The notes under the pieces: generated by a model | Told to the model about the DNA's origin: nothing | The model's input: only the letters and a program-made list of their open reading frames with translations | Databases searched by the model: none | Program-made: the position numbers and the translations under genes | Source: Desmodesmus armatus | Taxonomy: Eukaryota > Chlorophyta > Chlorophyceae > Sphaeropleales > Scenedesmaceae | NCBI GenBank assembly: GCA_007449985.2 | Contig: VIIQ02000625.1 | Location: 1 to 64,000, forward strand | DNA length: 64,000 nucleotides | Direction of reading: 5' to 3' | Shown here: positions 24,636 to 36,600 of the stretch, piece after piece | Layout of the letters: each line of letters begins with the position of its first letter | Numbering within the stretch: the stretch's first letter is position 1

Positions 24636-27600
24636 CTTCTTTCGGTTGTCACAGCAGAGGTGCAGCTGTGATTATGGCAGCAGCAATGTCAAATTAATAA
24701 TAGCATTTCATAACTTTAAAAATAATTAAAAGCAATTATTAGTAGCAATATCAGCAATATCCCTGGCCGGTGGTCACAAGATCACCAATGCTGCTGCAGC
24801 AGCGCATCGTGTGTGTGTGTGTGTGGGGGGGGGGGGGGGGTGTACAAGTGGATATTTTTACTGCTGGGTTGTCTGGGTGTGTTTGGGGTGTGGGTAGAAG
24901 CATCCATGGTGTCGTGCTGGTTCCATCATGCCCCGCTTTTGGGCCAAAGGGGGCTTTGACACGCTGTTGCAACTGCTGCAGTTGATATGGATGCTGCACC
25001 TGGTGCAGTGCACCATATGCTGTGCTCAGACCTCCAGAGGGAGCTTAACTTGTAACCCCCTGGAATATTTCAGCAGCAGTGCAGTAGCAGTTGAAATGTT
25101 GATGCCTTGAGGCAAGCGCCCTCCCCCCCCCCACCCCCCAACACACACACATTCACACCCCCCTAACGCCCTTCTCCCTGCTCCCCGTCTCCCCCCCCCC
25201 AGACCGTCTGCTGCGTGAGCGCATCCGCAAGAGCCCCCCCCCCCCCCCCCCCCCCCCGCGCGCCTGACCCCCCCCCCCCCCCTCGCCCCCCTCCCCTCAC
25301 CCACACCCTCACGCCCTTCTCCCTGCCCCCCCCCCCTGCCGCCCTGCTCCCCCCCCCCCCCCCCAATACAGACCGTCTGCTGCGTGAGCGCATCCGCAAA
25401 AGCCGTTCAGCTCAGGCCCTGGACCACCTGGAGGAATGGGACAAGTGGACGCTGACCTAGTGCCACTGGAGAGGTGGGGGGGGGGGCGAGAGGGCGGAGG
25501 GGGGGGGGTGCTTGGCTAGGCGGTAGACTGGCTAGCTGGCTGGCTGGCTGATTGGTTGGCTGGATGGGTGGGTGGGTGTGTACGGAAACGGTCACACAGA
25601 GCAACACATCAAGAATGACGTCCTTTCACACGTATGTATCTCTCAGTGCCAACATACTCTGGCTTGGGAGAGGGGGGGGGGGGGGAGGGGGGCCTGCTTG
25701 GCTAGCTGGTAGACTGGCTAGCTGGCTGGCTGGTAGATTGGCTGGCTGGCTGGCTGACTGGGTGTGCGTACACCACGGGCACACAGCAGCAATGATGTCA
25801 TGTCACACAGGTGTACTTCCAGTGCCAAAATAAGCTGACTTGAAGAAAGGACGGGGGTGTGGGGCCTGGGGTCTGTCTGAGGGGGGGGGGCGCTGGCAGG
25901 GTGAACAGCCTTTTTGATTTCCCTGGTTCTGTGTCTCACCATCGAACCCCTGTTTGAAACATTGTATGTTGTTGTGTTTTGCGCTGTCTGTTACTGCAGG
26001 AGTGAGCCGTCAGGAGGGCGCTTGATTGTTGTGGCCAACAGGCTGCCTGTCACATGCAGCAAGGTAACAGCGTGGGGGTGTGGGGTGTTTGGGGGGGGGG
26101 GGGAGGGGGTAAGCCGGGGGGGGGGGTGTACTGGCAGCAGTGGTGGCTAACAGGCTGCCCGTCACATGCAGCAAGGTGCCGGGGGGTGGGGGGAGGCGAG
26201 GGGGGGGGGGGGAGGGGTTTGAAGGGGGGCGGTGCTGATCTATCGAGAGGGGCGGGTGTGAATATGCAGGGGGCGAGGGGGAGGAGGTTGAGCAAGGGAG
26301 GTGGTAGTGGTGAATGGCGGTGGTAGTGGTAGTAGTGGAGGCAGTGGCAGTTGGTGGTCAACCGCAAACTGAGTTGCGCTGTACTGTACTGTTTACACAT
26401 TCTGTAGTCTAAACGGGCACTCTGCCTTAGCGGAAACATCTCAGGTGTTCGAATGCTGATGACCCTACAGCCTGCTGCACCAATTATACGATTGCTGGCT
26501 TCTGTACTGTGCAGTACCTGCGTTGTGTTACTGTGGTAGGTACCACCGTGCTGTGTCTGAATGTTGCATTTTTGGGTAAGGATAAGGGGGGCGGAACCCC
26601 ACCGGCTGGCCACACACAGAACAGCCGAAGCTGCCTGGGGCCCGAGGTCTAGCCTCACATCGATGAGAGACGCCTAAACACCCTTTTAACACAATGGTGC
26701 ATTTTGCTGCACTACTGTTTACGCAGGATGCCCATGGTCGCTGGCGGTTGCAGATCAGTGCTGGTGGTCTGGTGTCTGCGCTCATGGGGGTGAACAACTA
26801 CTCTACACTGTGGATCGGCTGGCCAGGTGGGTGCGAGTGTACATTCAAATTCATCAAATTCAATGTTTGTAGGGGGGTTTTTGGGTGGTAAGGCACAGGA
26901 AGTAGGGGTGATCAGCTGTGCTTTTGTTGATTAGCCTGACTAGACGTGAAAAGTGGTTGTCTAATCATGTTGGGTTGGATGGCAAGATGGCTGCTCTTAG
27001 GCATTCACTATGCAGCTACCTGCTGAACCTCGCCTCTGCCCCCTCCCCCCCCCCCCCACCTACCCTCCTCCCTCCTGCCCCCCCACCCCCTGGCATCTAT
27101 GTGAAGCCCACTCGTGACCGTGACGCCCTGACAGCCATGTTGGTGCGTGAGGGGTACCTGCCCGTGTGGCTGGAGAGTGGACTGCTGGACGCATACTACA
27201 ACGGCTTCTGTAACAGGTGTGTGGTGTGTTGGGGGGGGGGGGGGGCCAAGAAGGAGGGGATGTCTGAGGGTGTTGTGTCTTTGTTGAGTGCAGGTTTTGA
27301 CATGGTTTTTTTCGTATGTGTGTGTGTGTGTGTTGGGGGGGGCGGGGATCAGCGGGATGCTGGCCACCGGCAAAGATTTACTACGATTCTGCAACAGGTG
27401 GGGCAGCGGGTTTTGGGGGGAGGGGTGAGGGTGAGGGGAATTTGGGGTTGTGCATGGCTTCTGTGTGTTCAGCTCACTAGTGGTTTTGCAAGGGCTCTGA
27501 AAAGGTCGTCGTGTGTGTGGTGTGGGTGGGGGAACGGTGGGAATGGGCGGGGGGGGGGAGGGGGGGGGCTGAGTGTGTGTTTGGCGTAGTGGGGTGTGTG

Positions 27601-30600
27601 TTCAGCATGCTGCACCTTGTGCGACAAGATGACTGTAGAGCTCAGTACTGGCTGCCCCTAGAGCTGTCAGCACTTTGTGCGTAACCTCTGCTAATCTGTG
27701 TTGTGCCGTGCCGTGCTGTGCCATGCTGTGCCATGCTGTGCAGTGTGCTGTGGCAGTTGTTCCACTACGTGCCTCTGCAGCTGGATGGTTGGCAGAGGGT
27801 CACGGAGCACCAGACACTGCACACACAGTGGGAGGCCTACCAGAAGGTAAATGCAGTCTTGACAGGTCCGGATAAGGGGTTTCTTCCTCAGCCTTTTAGT
27901 GCATTGATGTGGGCACAGCCTGTTTGTTGCGTCATTGCAGAGCGCTGCACACATCAGCAGCTGCATAGACCCAGACATGCGTGCAGACTGCAAGAAGAGA
28001 AAATGCCCCTTTTGCTGCCCCTGCCTGCAGGCCAACAGTCTGTTTGGTCAGGTTGTGCTGAGTGCGTACAAGCCTGGTGACATGGGTGGGGTGCAGGTGA
28101 GGGGAGGAGGGGGGGGCTGTGTGTGAGGGGGAATGGGGTGTTTTTTTGGGGGGGGGGGAGGTTGTTACAAGTAGATACTTTCACCGCAAAGCGGTACTCT
28201 CTTGTTTTAGGGTGGTGTCTGCGCAGGGTTGTTTGCATGTCATGCGCTGAATGAGATCGCTGGCTGAACTGGCGGTACGTTGCATAGTGCTTTTCAGCAC
28301 GGCCCGCACTTAGCCTGCTGCAACATTGTTGTGCTGCTTCAGGAGTTTGGGTTTGGCTTAGTAGGGTAGACCGCATCGTGTGCTGTGCTGTGCTGTGCTG
28401 TGCTGCAGGACTACCACCTCATGCTGCTGCCTAGCATACTCAAGCAGACAGTGCCACGCATGAAGGTGAGAGGAGAGGGGGGGAGCGAGGACATGCTTGG
28501 TGTGCCTGTGTCATGTACTGCACAGTGTAGTCCTGCAGCACTGCTCTGCAATGCTCTATACTGTACTGCACTTTACTGCACTGCGCTGTACTCTGCTCTG
28601 CTCTGCTACACTCCACTCCACTCTACTGTAGTGTATGGCTGTGATACCAACCTCTGAAGCATCAGGGTGTGGAGGGGGTACAATATTGTCAGCTGTGTAT
28701 CGCGCACCAACACTGCGCCAATGCTGTGTCCCTACCAACTATGCACCAATTATTGGGGGGGGGGGGGGGGGGGGGGGAGGTTGTTACAAGTGGATACTTT
28801 CACCGCTGAGCGGTACTCTCCGGTACTATTGTGCGGATCCCTACCAATTGTGTGCAGGTGGGTTGGTTCCTGCACACGCCCTTCCCCAGCAGTGAGATTT
28901 ACCGCACACTGCCGGTGAGGGAGGAGGTGCTGCGCGCAACACTCAAGGTGAGGGAGGGCCCCACACGGTCCTTTGCAGGCAGGGGGCTTGTGCTTAGTAA
29001 GGTGGTGTGCTATCCTGGAGGGGGGGGGGCAACTGTGCCGATTGGGGTGGTGTGCTGGGTGGTGTGCGGCGGCAATGTTGACGATATACAACCCTAGTCA
29101 TGCTGTCTGTGCAGTGGACTCTGCACATTGCATGCCTTGCTCACGCTCGCTCTGGTGTGCTGCACTGCAGGCGGACCTGATAGGCTTCCACACCTACGAC
29201 TATGCGCGGCACTTCATCAGCAGCTGCACACGCATCCTGGGGCTGGAGGGCACACCGGAGGGCGTGGAGGACAACGGCAGGTATGTGTGCAAGTCTCACG
29301 TTTTTTGGGTTTACAGCTGGCGCTTGGTGTCGCACGTGTTGGGCGCTACAGAGACATGAGCGCTAGCAGCATATTTGGCCGATGCATTCAGCACGTGTGC
29401 CAATGAGAGTCGCGGCAAAGGGAGGCGCTTGCTGATACAGCACAGGCAACAGGGGGTGGGGTATGTCTTTTCTGTTTCCTTCTTACTTGAAGAGGCGAAG
29501 CAACAGGGAAACAGAGCAGGCATACCCCACCCCCCGCTGCCTGTGCTGTATCAGCTTGCTGCGCCTGCTTTCCATGATTGCAATTGTGTTTATGTCTGCA
29601 TGCCTGGCGGAGGCCCATGCGTCCATCTGTAAGCCTGTTCGACCCTCAGTGTTGCGTGCGTGCCTCTGCCTTTGCTACCTGCATTGACCCGGCGCGGGAG
29701 GGTTTTATCAGCTTCATACAGCAATGTCCTCTTGCCCAAGCACACACGCCTGTGTCTGCTTGTTGGCCGCGTGTTGATCGTGTGTGTGATTGTGTGATCG
29801 TCCAGTGTTGAGCGCGTGGCTGCCTTCCCTATCGGCATCGACCCAAGGGCGGAAGGGGGGTACAACCACACGCTCGACAACTTTTGATCACACTGCTTTG
29901 TCCAATCACACATGCATGCGTCTGCATGTTTGCCGCTTGCCTCCTTGTGTGATCGTCCAGTGTTGCGCGTGTGGCTGCCTTCCCAATCGGCATTGACCCT
30001 GCCGGGGGGGGGGGGGGGGGGAGAGCGGGGAGGGGGGGAGACGGTGGGAGGGGGAGTGGGGGGGGGGGGGGGGGGGAGAAGGGAGGGGGGGAGGAGGAGG
30101 AGGAGGAGGAGGGAGGGGGAGGGGGAGGGGGCGACAACAACCGCTACGTCTCGCAGTGAAAGATCTTCCACACTCACAGCTGTGCCTGTGTCTGCATGTG
30201 TGTTTGTGCAGCGTTGCGCGCGTGGCTGCCTTCCCAATCGGCATTGACCCTGAGCGGTTTGGCCAGGCCCTGGAGACGGAGGAGGTGCAGATGAACATCG
30301 CAAAGCTGCTCAACAGATACGCGGGACGCAAGGTGAGGCAGCGGCATCAGTCAACCTCCCCCCCCCCCCACTCCTCCCACTCCCCTCCCCCCTTCCACAG
30401 CGCCTGTATGAGGCCTTTGGTGGGTGGCAGCAGGCGCTTGCTTGTCCCCGTCTTTGCAATGTGACCATGATGATGATGATTTGTGTTACATTGGGGCCTG
30501 TCAATCCAGACCATAAGCTGCCGACCAGTGACCAGCCTAAGTGAATGAAGGTGTTACACAGGTTTCGCAAGCAACCAGCCTGTGTGGTGTGTGTGTGTGT

Positions 30601-33600
30601 GATTTGTTACAAGAGGCCCCGTCAATTCGGGACTTAAGCTGCCGACCATTGGCAACCGGGCACACCAATCCATTATGCCCCCCAAAGTAACATAGGCGCC
30701 ACCAAAACTTCAGTCAGGTTCAGTGACAGGACAGTGGACACCTATGGGCCTATGTTGGTAGTAGTTGTGTTACATGGGGCTGTCAGTTCAGGCCATAAGC
30801 TGCCGACCATTGGCAACCGGGGACACCAATCCATCATCCCCCCAAAAGTAACAAAGCGCCACCGACCTGCATATTTCAGCAAGTACCTGCAAAGACACAC
30901 AAAGTTAGCAAGACATGCAAGCATGTGCAAGGCATAGAGCATTGAAAGATGCGGCCTTGTGGAACGCACATGAACATGAATACGCATGACTGAGTGACAG
31001 GCACCTGCTGTTTCAGTGTGGAAATGGACATGTACCAACTGCAGCAATGCTGTGCAACAAGCAAGCAAAGCATGCACAAATCCACACTGCCACTTTAACT
31101 TCTGTGGTCAAGCTTAATGTGAAAGGCATCAGGAGCACAAAGAACAGGGGACATGCCAACCAGAAACTCAATCAGCTCCTGGTACAATAGCAATACGGTG
31201 AACACTCAAGATCGAGTCCCCAGTCACACGCAAGAAGGGGTGGCTGGGTGGGATCTGAGGGAACCAGGACTTGGGGGCTGCCTCTAGGGCTACAAATTTA
31301 GTAGTAGTAGTTGTGTTACATGGGGCCTGTCAGTTCAGGCCATAAAATCCTCCAAAAGCTCCCAAAAGTGACTCACTGCTTGCTGAATGAAGGTGTTACA
31401 CGGGTTTCTCAAGCAACTACGTTGCAACTGAACCCAGCCACGGATGGACACAACCAGCACGGAAGGGGGCCGTTCGGACAAACCCCACCATCAAAAGCTT
31501 GTCACGCACACTCAGTGTGCTTCCAGATTGCGAACACAGAGATATAATACACTGGAAGGACTGAATGGCGCCAACGGCACTGCTTGCTGCTGAACCTCAG
31601 CCAACTGAGCAGCAGCAGCCTCTTCCTGCTGCTGTTGTTGCTGCTGCAATTGCAACTGCTGACGCTGCCGCACCTGTTGCCTATGTTAGCCGCCACCCTC
31701 CCCTCCCCCCCCCCCCTCCCACAGGCACAAATAGGTCACAGGGGGGCCCGAAGAATGAAGAAGAAGAAGAATGAAGGTGTTACACGGGTTTACACGGGTT
31801 TGTGTGTTACACTTTGAATTGGGTGGCAAGGCCAACCATTGAACAACAAAGAAAGAGAAAAGGCCAGGGGAAGGCCCCAAGATGCAAAGCGCAGGGAGGG
31901 AGAGGAGGGCGCGCTGTTGTGTCAACAACAGCAAAACGTGCCTTGCCAGAAGCATGGCAGAAGCTAAGCATGCCGTTGCAGTGCGCAAGCCCATGGTTCT
32001 GCGGGGCCTGAACCCTGGGTGCATCAGCTTTGCTGATTAACGCATGGTAATACATTAACATGCTATTAATTCACCTTGCATGGAGTTGCCATAGTAAAAA
32101 AGATGAATTATGAGTTGAAGAAAGGCCCTGGTGAGATCACTGACTCCACCAGGGCAGCAAAGAACATGCGTGCATGTGAGTCAGCCGGGATAGCGTGGTC
32201 CAAGTAGCACTCCCTCAGTGCCTTGGAGCCAACACCCCAGCCACCAAAGGCCTCAATCTTGTGCAAAGGAACCCCAACAGCAGCCGCTGCAGACGCGCCA
32301 CCACGCCGAGTGGAATAAAGGGTGTACCCCCTGTCAGCGCTGGGAAAGCGAGCTGCATCACAAGCAGAGGCAAACCACGCCTCAGCCACAACAGTAGTAG
32401 GCGGGCTGGAGTCAGCCCGCAACTGCCAGAAGGGTCCCGTAGCACTAGACTGGGCCCTGAAGCGATCAACCGCTGTCACCAGGAACGGGAGCCTAGCCAC
32501 TGAGAACTGCAGTACTGGCGCCTTGTCCGGCTGCAGCCGCTTGCCTTTCCAATGCAAGGGCTTGTACTGCAGAAAACCCTGCGACACGCGCAACCACTGC
32601 ACAGACAGGAGGCTGGCAGGGCGCAGCATCAAACAATAGCACAAGCAGCAAAACAGGACAGGCCGCAGCGCTGCTGGTGCTGAGAGGCTAGGAAGTGCTG
32701 TATACAAACTGAAGGCCAGCCGAGGGGGCAAGGCCAAACCTGCAACGGCAGGTAGGGGTGCAATGGGCTGCTGCTCCCGCTCCCAACCCCTGCGAAATGA
32801 CGTCAGCATGGGGTTGTCCGCACAAGGGCGGGGCAGGCCGAGCATATCATGCACTGTGTTGACCGCACTGAAGTACGGCTGGGCCGTGCTGGCTTGCACA
32901 TTGCCAGAAGCCGCCAAATGCTGAGCCCACAACAGCCCTGTCAACTGGGTAGCCGGCAGGAAAGCCAGCTGCCGGGCCACACAGAAGCGCACAAAGGCGC
33001 CAAAGCTGCTGCCATAAGTTTGCCATGACGCTGGCGACAGGCGCGCCGCCATGGTTGCTGCCAGAGCTGCACATGCCTGCAGGTCAGGCTGCTGTCCTGC
33101 TGCACGATACTGCTCTACCAAAAAGTCCTGCAAAAGGCTGACAAACACAGCCGGAGGCGCAACCACAGGCGCAACCAGGGTATACCTGGGCGAGCGTACT
33201 ACAGGCTGCTGCTGTTGCTGCTGGGCCCAATTGCTCAGCTGCTGTGCTCTATCCGAATTGCCATGATGGTCCATCGGGGGCTGGGCAGGTGGGCCTGGCC
33301 AGAAGGCCCTGCAACAAAGGTAGCATGCGGCAAGCAAATGCTGTCTTTTGCCAGCAGCATGAGCTCATGGAACCAAGGCTGGGCAGGCCAACAAGGCACC
33401 ACAACAGTAACAGAAGCACGGTCCTCCCGCACCTTTTGCGCAAACTGCAGCAACACGCTGCTGCTGAAAGGCGGGCAGGCGTAAGCGTTGTGCCCGTGCC
33501 AAGGCTGAAGGAAAGCGTTGGAACCAGAGCTGCCTGGGCAGCGATGCAGGCTGTAGAAGACTGGCAGCTGGGTGTTGCTGTCAGCAGCAAACAGGTCAAT

Positions 33601-36600
33601 GCTGTAAGGGCCCCAGAGGGTGTTAAGGGCACTGAAGATGCGAGGATGCAAAGAAAAATCACCACGATCCACAAAGCGAGATGGAGCGTCAGCAAGATTG
33701 AGCTCGGACGAGACACGCACAACCTGAAGATGAACATGCAACCTTTCCAGAACGGCCCACAGCGTGCGATACTCAGACATCAAAACAGCAGATCGTGAAG
33801 CAAACCGACCCAGAACACTCTGGGTCACACTGTTGTCCTCATACAAACGGACAACCCTGTCCCGAACCACCGGGGCAAATGAGAGCAAAGCGTTGCGAAC
33901 AGCACGCATCTCCTTTTGATTGATATGCATGCCCCGCTCCTCTGCAGACCAACGACCAGAGGCCACCGACTCAGGGTCTTCAGCCAGGTCAGGGATCACA
34001 GCACCCCAGCCCTGATCAGAGGCATCCACATAGAGGTCAATAGCAGCTGGCCTCAAACGAATAGGAGAAACCAGGTGCCTCTCAGGAATCTGGCACCACC
34101 ACTCAAGGTCCCTGAAAGACTGCCGGGACAGGCGCACATCACCACCCCAACCCTTGACAGTGCTGCAGTCATCATACAGCGACCGCAGGAACAGGTTGGC
34201 AGGCATGACCGCTAACCGAACAGACTGAGCGTAGCCACAAAAGGACGCCAGGTCGCGTTTGGGCACCAACCGCTTGTTCAGCTTAGCGGAAACAATCAGC
34301 CCCCGTGCCAGGCGAGCCAGCCGGGCGACTTTAGCAGGGGGGACGGCAAAGGTGCCAGCAACCAGGTCAACTGTGAGCCCCAGGTGCTCCAACTGCTGAC
34401 ACGGCTGCCAAACTGACTTCTTTGGGTGCGGCGTGAACCCCAGCCAGTACATCAGTGATAGAATCCACTGAGCACCGGCAGCCGCACACTCAGAGTCAGG
34501 AAACAAGAAAAGAAAATCATCTAGGTATGGCAGCACGCGGCAACCTGTGCGCGCGAGGCCTGCAGAGGGGGTAGGATACATTGTACAGCCTGGGGGAACC
34601 GGGTTGTGAAAGGGGGCGCGGAGGTGGGCAACAAAGGGGCGGGCCTGATATGAATAGATGTGGCTGGGAGTTGTAAGCTCAGGGAACCTTGACAGCTATA
34701 AGGTGGGAAAGTAGTCCTGTTACACTGGTGCACCGTATGCAGGCTTAGAGAGAGAGTAAACATCCAAATACACTCTGGCAATGCATAGGTCATATACTCC
34801 GCAGGAGCGGATAGCATAACTTCAGTCGCCATGCATAACTTCCTAACTTCGGGTAACTGCGGGCAACTTCGTCCAGCATAGTGGGCTGAGCATACTCAAT
34901 TCCAACACTTCGCCGTGATCAGCACACTATGCAAGACTGCTCAGTGAATACCAAGTGCTTTGCGGCACTGCACAAACTTCTCAGGTGGAAGTGGCTTAGT
35001 TAAGGTATCTGCAAGCATCTTTTGAGTAGAGATGTGTGCAAAGTGAACTTCACCGCGTGCAACACGCTCACGTGCCATGTGGTGCATCACATCAACATGC
35101 TTGGATCGTGCAGCTGTGACTGGGTTCTTAATCCAGCCTAGGGAGCCTTGACTGTCAGTAACGATGTTGACAGTATGGGACTTGAGGCCAATAACAGGCA
35201 GGAGCTTCCTGAGGAACAAAGCTTCCTTAACAGCCTCAGAAGCTGCCATATACTCAGCCTCAGTGGTAGAGGCTGCAACTGTGCGCTGCATTCTACTAGA
35301 CCACGAGATAATGCCGTTGTTGAACATGAAAGCATAACCAGTGATAGACCTGCGGGTGTCACGACATGTTGCAAAGTTGCTGTCACAGTATGCTGTCAGG
35401 GACAGACTGGTACCGCTGTAAACAATGCCAACTGTGGGTGTGCCTGCAAGGTAACGCAGAACACCTAAAGCATGCTGCATGTGCTCACTGGTGGGTGCAG
35501 CCAGATAGCGTGCAAGGCTGCTAGCTGCATATGCAATGTCAGGTCTAGTGCTAATTGAAAGGTAAAGCAAACTGCCAATGAGTGTGCTGTACTGGGGCTT
35601 CTCTTCAGGCTTGAGAGGTTGGCCATCAGTCTTGGTCAGGTTGGCCGAGGGCGCCATGGGAACCGCACGGGCGTAAGCATCTGTCATCCGGTAGTCTGAG
35701 AGAAGGTCTTGTGTCTTCTTGTCATGCCATAGCTTCAGTGTGTGTGTAGAACGCTGCCGTGTGATCCTCATACCTAGGAAGTAGGTCGCCTCACCGAGGT
35801 CTCTTGCCTTGAAGATTGTAGCCAACTTGGTCTTGATCCTTTGTAGGTCTGGTAGGTTCTTGGCGGCGACGAGGATGTCATCCACGTAGATGAGGGCTAT
35901 TATGTTGCCGTTGTTGTCTTTCTTGACGTAGAAGGAAGGGTCGCCGAGGGACTGTTGGAAGCCTAGGTTGATAAGCTCCTTGTGTAGCTTCTGGTGCCAC
36001 ACGCGTGGTGCTTGCTTCAGGCCGTAGAGTGCCTTCTTGAGTAGTAGGGCTTCGCCGGGACGGCCTAACACATCTGCATAGCCTTCAGGGGGTTGAACCC
36101 AGACTTCTTCTGACAGGTCTCCTTGTAGGAGGGCATTCTTGACATCCATCTGGTGTAGGTGTAGATCCTGGGCTGCCACAGTAGCTAGTAGCAGGCGCAG
36201 GGTTGTGAACTTACTGACTGGTGCGAACACTTCGTCGTAGTCGATGCCGTGCTCCTGCTTGAAACCTTTTGCTACGAAGCGGGCCTTGAAGCGCTCAATG
36301 TTGCCGGTGGCGTCGTACTTGACTTTGTAGACCCACTTGCCTGGGATGGGCTTGACGCCGGGAGGCGGTGTTTGGGCGATCCACGAGTCGTTGCCAAGTA
36401 GTTCAGAGATTTCTGTATCCATTGCTTGGCGCCACTGGTCAGCTTGAGGGCTTGTAGTGGCTCCCTTGTAGGTGCTGGGCTCCACGAGATCTTGAGATGC
36501 AGCGATGGTAGCCCGTAGTCGGTCGGGTAGAACATCGTCTTCACGGAAGGTAACAACACTGGGTTTCCTGATGCGGGAGCTTGTTCTTGTACCTGGTGGC

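Larger units (their letters stand above)
23873..25371 (+). other. TPS1 intron 1, rich in homopolymers
   Basis: Holds no supported gene. It contains G-runs at 24300-24325 and 24825-24840, a C-run meeting a G-run at about 24593-24636, an AT-rich island at 24690-24770, and C-runs up to the acceptor at 25371. Confidence 0.6.
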
